NCBI GenBank assembly: GCA_964389495.1
Contig: CAYMDU010000014.1
Span: 1-25,233, forward strand
Direction of reading: 5' to 3'
Source of the DNA: RGIG3009 sp964389495
GTDB lineage: Bacteria; Bacillota; Clostridia; Oscillospirales; Acutalibacteraceae
Length of the DNA stretch: 25,233 nt
Position 1 is the first letter of the stretch, and each line of letters starts with the position of its first letter. The notes beneath the pieces are model-generated. The model made no database searches. It worked only from the letters and a program-made list of their open reading frames with translations, and was not told the DNA's origin. This document shows, one piece after another, positions 6,610-14,276 of this stretch. The translations under genes and the position numbers were made by a program.

Positions 6610-8217
6610 TTACTTTTCCCATTTGTCACACAGCGACTGTATTTGTGCCGTTAGCTTGGCAATGTCTTTGTTGGCGCATCCGCGGAAATTGCCCACCAGC
6701 CGTTGAAGTCGTTGGGCTGCCACCAACAGGCGTTCATACACCGTGGTGCTGCGGGCGTGACTTTCCGCTTTTTTGTTTGCCACCCGTCGCCGGCTGCCCC
6801 ACTCCGTTTGTTTGCCGGTCAACAAATCCCAGGCGTCGCCGCTATACGGTGCCGTTGCCTGTTGCCCTTGCTCTTTTTGCAACCGTGCCGCCAAGGTTTC
6901 GCAGGCAACTTCATCGCCGTGATTCACAAAGATTTTCTGCGGATGGGGATGAAAATGCGCGGCCCAGCGCAAAAGACCCTCGTTGTCGGCATGACCGCTC
7001 ACACTGTGCAACTGGGCAATTTCGGCATTCACTTCGATGCTTTCGCCAAACAACTTCACCGAGGAAGCCCCTTGAAGCAATTGCCACCCCACCGTGTTCA
7101 CAGTTTGATAGCCCACAAACAAAATCGTACATTCCCGCCGCCACAAATTGTGTTTTAGGTGATGCCGGATACGGCCGGCCTCACACATTCCGCTGGCAGA
7201 AATAATCACTTTGCTGCGCTTGTCGGCGTTAATCAACTTGGAATCGTCTGCCGTTACCGACACCTGCAATCCGGGGAAATCGATGGGATTTTTTCCTTGA
7301 TTTATCAGAGCCACAGTTTCGGCATCGTAGCAATTCCGCGCTTCCGGTCCAAACAGCTTGGTTGCTTCAATCGCCAACGGGCTGTCGATAATCACCGGGA
7401 ACTCTCCGTGCCCGGTTACCAGCTTTTGCTCCTTGATTTGGCGAATAAAATAGAGCAGCTCCTGCGTGCGCCCCACGGCAAACGCCGGAATAACCACATT
7501 GCCGCCACGGTCAAAGGTGCGCTGAATCACAGCCGCCAACTCCCGCACATAGTCCGGTTTTTCTTTGCTGTGGTTGCGGTTGCCGTAGGTGGATTCCATC
7601 ACCACATAATCCGCCGTGCTTAAATAGCAGGGATCTTTCAGCAAGGGCTTATTGATGTTGCCGATATCGCCGGAAAATACCAGCCTGCGCGTTTCGCTGC
7701 CTTCCGTTACCGTGACGGTGATGGAAGAAGACCCCAGCAAATGGCCCGCATCGGTAAATCGCACTGTCACGCCGGAAAGAACCGCCGTTTCTTCTTCATA
7801 GCGGCAAGGCACAAACTGTTCCAACACGCCCTGCACATCGTCCATGGTGTACACCGGCTCATACAGCGGCTCCCCGGATCGCTTGGCTTTGCGGTTGCGC
7901 CATTCCGCTTCGAACTCCTGAATGTGCGCCGAATCGCGCAACATAATGTTGCACAGACGGCAGGTTTCTTCGGTGGCAAACACCGGCCCGCGAAATCCCT
8001 TGGCATACAGCATCGGCACCATGCCGGAATGGTCGATATGCGCGTGCGTGATTAACACCGCATCAATCGCCGAGGGCGATACCGGCAACTCCTGGTTTTC
8101 AAACAAATCCTGCCCTTGCTCCATGCCGCAATCAATCAGCACCGCATGGCCGGCTGCTGTCAGCAGCGTGCAGCTGCCGGTTACTTCGTGCGCCGCCCCC
8201 AGAAATGTAAGTTTCAT
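6610..8217 (-). CDS. MBL-fold beta-CASP ribonuclease-like protein (CPSF/YSH1 type)
   Basis: This 535-residue protein has the metallo-beta-lactamase zinc motif THAHIDHSG (H58, H60, D62, H63), followed by GHLLGSSS, FSGDIGN and ESTYGNR landmarks. It then has the beta-CASP segment with IISASGMCEAGRIRHHL and the late histidine in LHSVSGHADNEGL. This is the architecture of bacterial homologues of CPSF-73/Ysh1 (COG1236), presumed RNA-processing nucleases. The C-terminal part (about 465-535) is basic and helical and could bind RNA. The start ATG follows AGGAGG. It has its own promoter and a terminator at 6563-6599. The RNA target is unknown; it is not RNase J. Confidence 0.9.
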   Translation of the reverse strand: MKLTFLGAAHEVTGSCTLLTAAGHAVLIDCGMEQGQDLFENQELPVSPSAIDAVLITHAHIDHSGMVPMLYAKGFRGPVFATEETCRLCNIMLRDSAHIQEFEAEWRNRKAKRSGEPLYEPVYTMDDVQGVLEQFVPCRYEEETAVLSGVTVRFTDAGHLLGSSSITVTVTEGSETRRLVFSGDIGNINKPLLKDPCYLSTADYVVMESTYGNRNHSKEKPDYVRELAAVIQRTFDRGGNVVIPAFAVGRTQELLYFIRQIKEQKLVTGHGEFPVIIDSPLAIEATKLFGPEARNCYDAETVALINQGKNPIDFPGLQVSVTADDSKLINADKRSKVIISASGMCEAGRIRHHLKHNLWRRECTILFVGYQTVNTVGWQLLQGASSVKLFGESIEVNAEIAQLHSVSGHADNEGLLRWAAHFHPHPQKIFVNHGDEVACETLAARLQKEQGQQATAPYSGDAWDLLTGKQTEWGSRRRVANKKAESHARSTTVYERLLVAAQRLQRLVGNFRGCANKDIAKLTAQIQSLCDKWEK

Positions 8218-8237
8218 GCCAATCGCCTCCTGCTATC

Positions 8238-8266
8238 AGTGTATCACAAAAGCCCACCCCGCGCAA
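8238..8266 (-). promoter_or_regulatory. Promoter for the beta-CASP MBL gene
   Basis: TTGCGC (8266-8261), 17-bp spacer, TACACT (8243-8238) on the minus strand, 20 bp before the ATG. Confidence 0.65.
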
Positions 8267-8286
8267 CGCCTTTTTAACAAAGGAAA

Positions 8287-8308
8287 GCCCCGAAGACCTC
8301 TTCGGGGC
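8287..8308 (-). terminator. Terminator after spoVAE
   Basis: A perfect 10-bp stem GCCCCGAAGA/TCTTCGGGGC with a 2-nt loop as drawn, followed on the minus strand by TTTCCTTTG. Confidence 0.75.
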
Positions 8309-8317
8309 ACCGGAAAC

Positions 8318-8683
8318 TCATGGCTTTTCTTTGGATTTTCCAAACACACCGCACACCAACGCCGCCACAAGCGCAAACGCAATGCCGCCGGCCGTACCGG
8401 TGAGCCCGCCGGTTAGAATTCCCAACCAACCTTGTTTGGTAATCCCTTCTTCCACACCTTTGGCGAGTGCATAACCAAACCCTGTCAACGGCAAGCTGGC
8501 GCCGCCGCCGGCAAACGAAATCAGCGGGTCATACCAGCCTATGGCCGTCAACGCTACGCCCAGCGTTACATACAACACCAAAATGCGGGCCGGTGTCAAC
8601 TTTGTTAAATCAATCAGCAACTGTCCCACCACACAAAGCAACCCGCCCACAACAAAGGCCTTTCCCACCATCCACCAGTCCAT
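8318..8683 (-). CDS. spoVAE: Stage V sporulation protein AE (SpoVAEb type)
   Basis: The 121-residue membrane protein matches the SpoVAEb family in length and in its signature region VGQLLIDLTKLTPARILVLY, followed by a hydrophobic segment and GFGYALAKGV. Three to four membrane segments are visible (about 8-27, 33-50, 55-75 and 90-113), with a basic tail. In the SpoVA system this protein is part of the inner-membrane machinery that moves Ca-dipicolinate into the forespore and out again on germination. The usual partners spoVAC and spoVAD are not adjacent. The ATG is preceded by AAGGGTG. It follows a 65-residue ORF by 47 bp, so the two may form a small operon. Confidence 0.9.
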   Translation of the reverse strand: MDWWMVGKAFVVGGLLCVVGQLLIDLTKLTPARILVLYVTLGVALTAIGWYDPLISFAGGGASLPLTGFGYALAKGVEEGITKQGWLGILTGGLTGTAGGIAFALVAALVCGVFGKSKEKP

Positions 8684-8730
8684 GCTGCCACACCCTTTCT
8701 GCCTTTGTAGGATATCCCTCTTTGCCTGCC

Positions 8731-8928
8731 TTATTCGCTTTTCACGTCCGTTTCGTCTTTGCGGGGCAAGCCGGTGGCGATTTTCGGAAATTCATTGTCC
8801 GAATCCTGCGTTGGCTGAATTTCATAGGTGCCGTATTTGTGCAGCAGCTCCTGCACCGTTTCCGGCTGGCCGTTGATAATCTGTTTTTCCATTTCCGTCT
8901 TTTTGCTTCCGCACGATTTTCGCGACAT
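8731..8928 (-). CDS. Small protein of unknown function (65 aa) upstream of spoVAE
   Basis: The ORF begins ATG at 8928-8926 behind a near-perfect ribosome binding site GAGGAGGTGA. The protein is hydrophilic: a short basic N-terminus MSRKSCGSKKTEMEKQ with one Cys, a helical middle PETVQELLHKYGTYEI, and an acidic/basic tail ending DETDVKSE. There is no signal peptide or membrane segment. I do not recognise the family. Its place 47 bp before spoVAE, with no terminator between, suggests co-expression and possibly a sporulation role. The strong ribosome binding site makes it a credible gene despite its size. Confidence 0.7.
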   Translation of the reverse strand: MSRKSCGSKKTEMEKQIINGQPETVQELLHKYGTYEIQPTQDSDNEFPKIATGLPRKDETDVKSE

Positions 8929-8965
8929 ACTGTCACCTCCTCAGGTAGTATGCCCGCAAAATTCA

Positions 8966-9007
8966 AAAAACGCAGCCACGATCTTTACAAATCGCGGTTG
9001 CGTTTTT
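8966..9007 (-). terminator. Terminator after the cotH gene
   Basis: A long stem pairs AAAAACGCAGCC-CGAT with ATCG-GGTTGCGTTTTT (16 of 17 positions pair, including one G-U) around an 8-nt loop, with T-runs on both strands, so it can work bidirectionally. Confidence 0.85.
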
Positions 9008-9021
9008 CTCACGGTTTCTAT

Positions 9022-11082
9022 TCAGGCATTGTACCGCTTGGCTACCGCCAGCCCCACTGCCAGCACAGCACCCGACACAGCAATCCACGCCCAGGCAATC
9101 GCATCCGATGCGGTTGAGCCGCCCTCTTTTTCCGCCGGCGAAAAATCGCCGTTCGGCCACTGTTTGCCGTTATCCGCAGGCGGTTCCGCTTCGGTCCCGT
9201 TTTCTGTTTCCGAACCGTTGTTTGGCACGGTGGTTTCTCCCGAATTGTCCGGCATGGGGCCGGCAAACCCGCCTTCGTCGCCATTGGGAAGTGCCGAAGG
9301 GTCAAAATCGTTTGGCAAATCCGAAGGAGTCATCCCGTTTGGCATATCGCCGAACGACAGGTTGGGCTGATTTCCCATGCCGCCGGCCGTCAAAGTGATT
9401 CCTGCCGATATGGCGGTATTATACGCAGTTGCTTTTTCTGCCGTCGGGTTTCCCGAATCTTCGGACGCCTTCGGCGCCTCCGTCCTGCCTCCGCCGACAC
9501 CGCCGCCCATCGATCCCATGTCGGACAAGGTAATAGCGGAAGCATCCGCGTAGGTTTGCCTTTCGGATGTTTCCCCGTTTTCGAGTTGCGCGGCAATGCT
9601 TTCGCTGCGCAGGGAACAAAATTGCCGCAGCGTTTCTACACCCGTTTCAAATTCTTCGTAACTGTAAAACGCCGTGGGGTCTTTTTCCACATACCCCTTA
9701 ATCAGCGCATAGGTGTCGTTGATAATCTGCTCTGTATCTATGTCTTTCAAAAACGACGCAAAATACCGATGATACTGTTCGGTGTACACATCGTCGGACA
9801 CAATCCAGTTCCACAGGGGACGGTCCTCACCGGACCCGTTTTCAACCGGGCTGTCAATGGGCGTATTCACCGTATCGGTGGCATTGCCGCCTTGGAATGT
9901 TCCAAACGCCAAATTGTAGTCCCACGGAATCATCGCGAGTTTTCCGTCTTTTTCGTAAAGGTAGTAATTGTGAACCATCGACCCGGTATAGCTGTCTCCA
10001 TTGCACACATAGTTATGCACCACAAAGTAACGCATCACCTGCTCAACATCCACCACCGAAGCAATATCGTCCTTATCGGACAAACTCTTCAAAGACCGAA
10101 TCAACCGGGTTTGGTCGGCTTCGGTGATGTCCGTTTTGGCATTGTCCCAAATGTTTGAATAGCTATCCACATTGTCATCGATATATTGCAACTTCACATC
10201 CGCCGAACCTTTGCCCAATCCGCCGTCTTCGATGCCGTTTGCATTTTCCTTTCCTTGTGCACCCGGCCGTTGAGGACGGGACGAGGCATCCGTTCGATCG
10301 GTTGCCTCTCCTCCAAAAAAGGGGGCGCTTGGCATGCTGTTATCGGGCACAGCCGATTCGGCGTTTTCGTCCGAAGCGGCTCCTTCGGATAAAAAGCCGT
10401 TGCCTTTTTCTGCCCAATCAAAGTTCCCCATGGTGAACTCTTTTCCGTTGCCGCGGCCGCCGAAGTTCATGCTGTCCGGCTTGTAAAGTTCGCCGTAATC
10501 GGAACCGTAGTGGCGCTCCAAGAAGGCTTCTTCCACGCCCTCTACCGCCAAATACAGCCCCCAATCTTCGCCGTTGACAGTGATATATGCATAACTGCAC
10601 AACGACGAATTCACCTCAAACTCATTCATCAAGGTATAGGTGAGATAATCCTTCATCATCGTGGAATCCTGAATCAGATTGTTCAAGCTTAATTTGTCCA
10701 GCCCGTAATAGCTTTTGCTTTTATCGTAGTGGTCAAATTCGATTTTAAAGCTGTACCGCTCGCTTCCCAATGTGGCCACCGTGGAAAGGGAGGTGTTGCC
10801 TTTGGCGCGGATACCCACATTTTTATAGGATTCGCCATCAATCACCACCGTGGCCGCCGAATATTCCTCGCCGGCGGCGCTGTTAATAAAGTCGTCCCAA
10901 TCGTTCATCACAATGTCCAGCGTGTGTACTTTTTCCGTGTTAAAAAGTCGGGTTTCATACCCCAGGGCGTGCGGTGAAACTTCAATGCCCAACGCCGCCC
11001 CGTTCATAAACAGGCCGGTGAGCACCAGCATGAAAACGGTGACAATCACCGCCACACGATCAACATGTTTATTTCCTGACAT
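9022..11082 (-). CDS. CotH kinase family protein, membrane-anchored
   Basis: I place the start at the ATG 11082-11080 (MSGNKHVDR), 4 bp after the upstream stop; the in-frame extension lies within the preceding gene. The 686-residue protein has an N-terminal membrane segment (about 9-30) and a C-terminal one (about 662-680) followed by KRYNA. The extracellular part carries CotH landmarks: GIRAKGNTSL (about 91-99), DKLSLNNLIQD (about 129-139) and the metal-site motif PWDYNLAFG (about 386-394). Two low-complexity stretches interrupt it: a Gly/Pro/Asn-rich insert (about 230-295) and a long acidic Pro/Asn/Gly-rich linker (about 535-655) before the C-terminal helix. CotH of Bacillus spores is a secretory-type protein kinase that phosphorylates coat proteins; here the two membrane segments suggest a cell-surface version. 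It is the last gene of the VTC-DUF4956-cotH operon. Confidence 0.88.
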   Translation of the reverse strand: MSGNKHVDRVAVIVTVFMLVLTGLFMNGAALGIEVSPHALGYETRLFNTEKVHTLDIVMNDWDDFINSAAGEEYSAATVVIDGESYKNVGIRAKGNTSLSTVATLGSERYSFKIEFDHYDKSKSYYGLDKLSLNNLIQDSTMMKDYLTYTLMNEFEVNSSLCSYAYITVNGEDWGLYLAVEGVEEAFLERHYGSDYGELYKPDSMNFGGRGNGKEFTMGNFDWAEKGNGFLSEGAASDENAESAVPDNSMPSAPFFGGEATDRTDASSRPQRPGAQGKENANGIEDGGLGKGSADVKLQYIDDNVDSYSNIWDNAKTDITEADQTRLIRSLKSLSDKDDIASVVDVEQVMRYFVVHNYVCNGDSYTGSMVHNYYLYEKDGKLAMIPWDYNLAFGTFQGGNATDTVNTPIDSPVENGSGEDRPLWNWIVSDDVYTEQYHRYFASFLKDIDTEQIINDTYALIKGYVEKDPTAFYSYEEFETGVETLRQFCSLRSESIAAQLENGETSERQTYADASAITLSDMGSMGGGVGGGRTEAPKASEDSGNPTAEKATAYNTAISAGITLTAGGMGNQPNLSFGDMPNGMTPSDLPNDFDPSALPNGDEGGFAGPMPDNSGETTVPNNGSETENGTEAEPPADNGKQWPNGDFSPAEKEGGSTASDAIAWAWIAVSGAVLAVGLAVAKRYNA

Positions 11083-11086
11083 CGGC

Positions 11087-11758
11087 TTACCCCATATAGT
11101 CCCCGTTATAGGAAACCACCACTGCACTGTTGACACCGGGCATTTCGGAAAGCCCATTCACAAAATCCGTGTTTTCCCCGTTCAGACGAACTTCAACCGT
11201 CAGTTCAACGGCTCCCTTAACAGCGGATTTGCTTTTTACGGTCGACTTTATCACATGTCGGTTCAAAAATTCCGTTGCCGCGATCTCGGCGTTACGGTCG
11301 GCACAACTGAGCACCACCATGTAGGGATGCGTGTTGGACTTTTTGTTCACAAACACCAACAAAATCATTCCAATGCACACGCTGCCGATAACCGCCAGCG
11401 GAATCATGCCCGCTGCCAAAATAATGCCCGCCGCAATGGACCAGAACAAAAACGCAATGTCCAGCGGGTCTTTGATGGCTGTACGAAAACGAACAATAGA
11501 CAGTGCACCCACCATGCCCAAAGAAAGAACCACATTGCTGGTTACCGCCAAAATCACCAAGGCGGTTATCATTGTCAGGGCAATCAAGGTGGTGCCAAAT
11601 CCCGCACTGTACATCACGCCGCGATAGGTCTTTTTGTACACAAAGAAAATAAACAACCCAATCCCAAAAGACAGCACAATGGTTAGCGCCATATCCAAAA
11701 CACTAACCGAGGTTACATTTTCCAAAAATTCGGATTTAAAAATATCGCTGAAAGTCAT
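11087..11758 (-). CDS. DUF4956 membrane protein
   Basis: This 223-residue protein has about four membrane segments in its first 135 residues, and a soluble C-terminal domain of about 85 residues predicted on the cytoplasmic or outer face. The hallmark is the conserved loop SLGMVGALSIVRFRTAIKDP, followed by DIAFLFWSIAAG, which I recognise as DUF4956. The soluble domain (HPYMVVLSCADRNAEI to the end) has an alternating beta-alpha pattern, like a small ferredoxin-like or ACT-type fold, but that is inference. DUF4956 genes commonly sit beside VTC-domain polyphosphate polymerases, as here. The gene ends ATGGGGTAA, and its GGGG may serve as the weak ribosome binding site of cotH. Confidence 0.85.
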   Translation of the reverse strand: MTFSDIFKSEFLENVTSVSVLDMALTIVLSFGIGLFIFFVYKKTYRGVMYSAGFGTTLIALTMITALVILAVTSNVVLSLGMVGALSIVRFRTAIKDPLDIAFLFWSIAAGIILAAGMIPLAVIGSVCIGMILLVFVNKKSNTHPYMVVLSCADRNAEIAATEFLNRHVIKSTVKSKSAVKGAVELTVEVRLNGENTDFVNGLSEMPGVNSAVVVSYNGDYMG

Positions 11759-11787
11759 TGCTCAAACGCTCCTTTATTCTTTACTGT

Positions 11788-12462
11788 TTAATCATACATT
11801 CGGCAAGCGGCATATTTGGAATACGCCGTGCTGTGCCTGCTTTCCAACTGTATGGCATCGCGCACCGCATCCGGTAAGTAGTTATCCCATTTCACTTCCA
11901 AAATGCAAGGCGACCCCGGTACAGGCACGGTTGTGCAATCGGGATTTAAAAACTCCGTGCATCGCAGCGCCGTTCGAATGTGATAATCCATGGTAACACG
12001 AACATTTCCGGGAGCATACACAAACGGCTCCCTGGTATAGTCCACAATCACCTGAGGCCGCAACCCTTCGTTGCGGATACGCAAGTAAAATCCCAAAATC
12101 ACTTCGTTGGTACTTTTGGCCATCCATCCCACCTCGCCGTTTGCGATAGCCTGCACCTGCTCCGGTGTCAATGCGGCCGACTCCTTATATCCCAAGCCGC
12201 ATTGCTTGAATTTTCGTTCCAGATGAATAACCGATTGGTCGTGATTGTAAAGGCGAATACGGTATTTTTCCCGCATGCACACGCCGTCCAGCTTTTCGCG
12301 CAATGCTTTATCTTCTGCATTGTCAAAATACAAGCTCCGAATTTCATAGCATCCATTAACGGCGTGCCCGTCCGGCACCATCACCGCTCGCAACCGCTGC
12401 CGCAAGATTTCTCTGTCCCACCGGCTGATTTCATGCTTCACTTCATGTCGGAATTGCAACAC
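11788..12462 (-). CDS. VTC-domain polyphosphate polymerase
   Basis: The protein of about 224 residues is a stand-alone VTC catalytic domain, the tunnel-fold family that makes polyphosphate from ATP in yeast Vtc4. Conserved elements are FRHEVKHEIS at the start, EIRSLYFDNAEDKALREK, KYRIRLYNHD, IHLERKFKQ, RPQVIVDYTREPF, TMDYHIRT and ILEVKWDNYLPD, with the expected Lys/Arg/Glu residues lining the phosphate tunnel. I choose the GTG at 12462-12460 because GGAAGGGAGG lies 5 bp upstream; the next codon TTG is an alternative. The longer frame to 12540 runs into the mscL terminator and is not credible as coding. It is the first gene of a three-gene operon. Whether the product is polyphosphate has not been shown for this cluster. 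Confidence 0.87.
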   Translation of the reverse strand: MLQFRHEVKHEISRWDREILRQRLRAVMVPDGHAVNGCYEIRSLYFDNAEDKALREKLDGVCMREKYRIRLYNHDQSVIHLERKFKQCGLGYKESAALTPEQVQAIANGEVGWMAKSTNEVILGFYLRIRNEGLRPQVIVDYTREPFVYAPGNVRVTMDYHIRTALRCTEFLNPDCTTVPVPGSPCILEVKWDNYLPDAVRDAIQLESRHSTAYSKYAACRMYD

Positions 12463-12483
12463 AGTTCCCTCCCTTCCGTTGAG

Positions 12484-12489
12484 AGTATA
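12484..12489 (-). promoter_or_regulatory. Candidate -10 box for the VTC-DUF4956-cotH operon
   Basis: TATACT on the minus strand, 21 bp before the GTG start and after the mscL terminator. No convincing -35 box lies at 16-18 bp (a TTGTTC is only 14 bp away), so this is tentative. Confidence 0.35.
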
Positions 12490-12518
12490 CCCGCTAAACC
12501 TAAGAACAACATTAGAAA

Positions 12519-12551
12519 ACCCACCTTGTTTGCCAAACAAACAAGGTGGGT
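12519..12551 (-). terminator. Terminator after mscL, end of the uronate operon
   Basis: A perfect 13-bp stem ACCCACCTTGTTT/AAACAAGGTGGGT with a 7-nt loop, followed on the minus strand by TTTCTAATG. Confidence 0.85.
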
Positions 12552-12610
12552 AGACACTTCTTCCGTGCCATCATCCGTCGAAACGGACACGGCCCGCTGT
12601 TCTTGTTAAC

Positions 12611-13069
12611 TCACAAAGACTCTTTGGACTCGCGCAGCAACTCTCGAATGTCTTTCAGCACATCCGTTTCTGTTTCCGGCGCAACAACCGGCTCTTCGGC
12701 CGCTTCTTTGGCTTGCAAATGCAGCAACTCTTTGGTGGTGTTTTGCAGGGTCAGCAATACTTTCAGCGCCACAAACATGCACAACGCAATCACCAAAAAG
12801 TCAATCACCGTTTGCAGAAAATGGCCGTACAGCAACGCCGATTCCGCACTGACCTCCACGCCGTTTTCCACAACTGCCGGCGTGATCACCCATTTCCAAT
12901 CTTCCACACTCACGCCGCCCGTTGCCAAGCTAACCAACGGCATAACCACATCGTTCACCAGAGCGTTCACAATTTCCTTGAACGCACCGCCAACGACCAC
13001 GGCCACTGCCATGTCAATCACATTGCCCTTGGCGATAAATTCCTTGAACTCTTTAAAAAATTTCTTCAT
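12611..13069 (-). CDS. mscL: Large-conductance mechanosensitive channel
   Basis: MscL opens under membrane tension to release solutes on hypo-osmotic shock; it is a homopentamer in the cytoplasmic membrane. The 152-residue protein has the family's amphipathic N-terminus and pore helix KEFIAKGNVIDMAVAVVVGGAF, then a periplasmic-type loop (about 45-75) and the second membrane helix (about 85-105). It ends with a charged cytoplasmic bundle. The ATG follows GGTGAGGAG. It lies 12 bp behind the Gfo/Idh/MocA gene with no hairpin between, so it is the last gene of the uronate operon, an unusual partner. Confidence 0.96.
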   Translation of the reverse strand: MKKFFKEFKEFIAKGNVIDMAVAVVVGGAFKEIVNALVNDVVMPLVSLATGGVSVEDWKWVITPAVVENGVEVSAESALLYGHFLQTVIDFLVIALCMFVALKVLLTLQNTTKELLHLQAKEAAEEPVVAPETETDVLKDIRELLRESKESL

Positions 13070-13081
13070 TTTGCAGTCTCC

Positions 13082-14260
13082 TCACCATTTCACGCGCCAG
13101 CGATCCCGCGAGCTTTCGGTGTGATCCACGCTGCTGTCACGCTTTACGGATCGCAGGTGTGAGTGACGAACACGCTTGTTCAATTCCCGCCGATATGCTT
13201 TTTCGTTCAGCGGCAATGTCACCGGCTTGCCCAACCAATCCGACAAGTAAATGGCATTGGACAGTGTTGTTTCCCGCAGCCCGTCGCGCCCGTCTGCAAT
13301 CAACGGTTCGCCCCGCAAAATGGCTGCCGCAAATGCATTAAGCACTTCCGAATGAAGATACGGCGGATCGTCAAATTCCAGCACCGTTGTTGTTTTTTCC
13401 AGCTCACCGGCAGCCGCTCCGTGATAGGTGAATTCGTCAATCGGCGTGGCGAATTCCGTGATGGTTAGAGTTTCTTTTTCGGCCACCAACCGGGCACCGT
13501 CCAGCAAAATTTCCAAGCGGTTGGTTCCCCAGGCGTCGCCGGTGCTGGTTACAAACACCCCGGTGGCACCGTTTTCGTATTGCACGGTCACGGTGGCATC
13601 GTCTTCCACTTCTATGTCGTGCCATTGGCCATACAGCAATTTGGCACTCACCGTTTTCGGCATGCCGCACAACCATTGCCATAAATCCAGTTGGTGCGGG
13701 CATTGATTCATCAGCACGCCGCCGCCTTCCCCCACCCACGAAGCTCGCCAGCTTCCGGAATCGTAGTAGGCCTGTGAACGGTACCACAAGGTGATAATCC
13801 AATTCACACGTCGCAACTCGCCGTATCGCCCGCTGTCCATGATTTCTTTGAGCTTTCGAAACAACGGGTGCGCGCGCCAGTTCCACATAATGCCAAACAC
13901 TTTGCCGCTTTTATCGGCCGCTTCGTTCATCTTTTGCACCTGCTCGGTGTACACACCGGCCGGCTTTTCGGTGAGAACATGCAGCCCCCGCTCAAAGGCC
14001 GCGATCGCTATCGGCGCGTGAAAGTAGTGCGGAACGGCAATCAGCACCGCTTCTGCCAGCCCGCTGTCCATTAAGGCTTCGGCCGTGGAAAACCGTGCCA
14101 CGGTTTCCGGTAACTCCCGCTGCGCCCAGGCCAATCTGTCGGGGTCAATGTCGGCTACCGCCGTCAACTCCACTTCCGGGCTGAGCCCTTGCAAAATGTT
14201 TTTGCAATGTGCCCCGCCCATGTTGCCGATACCGATAATACCCAATCGGATTTTTTGCAT
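13082..14260 (-). CDS. Gfo/Idh/MocA family NAD(P)-dependent sugar dehydrogenase
   Basis: The protein of 392 residues has the Rossmann motif GIIGIGNMGGAH (about 7-18), the conserved TEKPAGVY segment containing the family's EKP lysine, and the WRAHPLF and WRASWVGEGGG segments that precede the C-terminal substrate-binding beta-sheet with NQCPHQLDLWQW. I choose the ATG at 14260 over a GTG at 14269 because AGAGGTGTGGAG precedes it. It is in the uronate operon, 16 bp after the TIM-barrel gene, so its substrate is likely a uronate derivative, aldonate or related sugar acid. The exact reaction cannot be read from sequence. Confidence 0.9.
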   Translation of the reverse strand: MQKIRLGIIGIGNMGGAHCKNILQGLSPEVELTAVADIDPDRLAWAQRELPETVARFSTAEALMDSGLAEAVLIAVPHYFHAPIAIAAFERGLHVLTEKPAGVYTEQVQKMNEAADKSGKVFGIMWNWRAHPLFRKLKEIMDSGRYGELRRVNWIITLWYRSQAYYDSGSWRASWVGEGGGVLMNQCPHQLDLWQWLCGMPKTVSAKLLYGQWHDIEVEDDATVTVQYENGATGVFVTSTGDAWGTNRLEILLDGARLVAEKETLTITEFATPIDEFTYHGAAAGELEKTTTVLEFDDPPYLHSEVLNAFAAAILRGEPLIADGRDGLRETTLSNAIYLSDWLGKPVTLPLNEKAYRRELNKRVRHSHLRSVKRDSSVDHTESSRDRWRVKW

Positions 14261-14276
14261 ACTCCACACCTCTTAT

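Noticed and set aside
8946..8952. CATACTA on the minus strand before the 65-residue ORF, like a sigma-F/G -10 box
   Set aside because: No matching -35 element lies 14-15 bp upstream, where the cotH terminator sits, and the start point would fall into the ribosome binding site.
12463..12540. N-terminal extension of the VTC-domain protein to an ATG at 12540
   Set aside because: It would run through the mscL terminator stem and the likely promoter; the GTG at 12462 has a good ribosome binding site.
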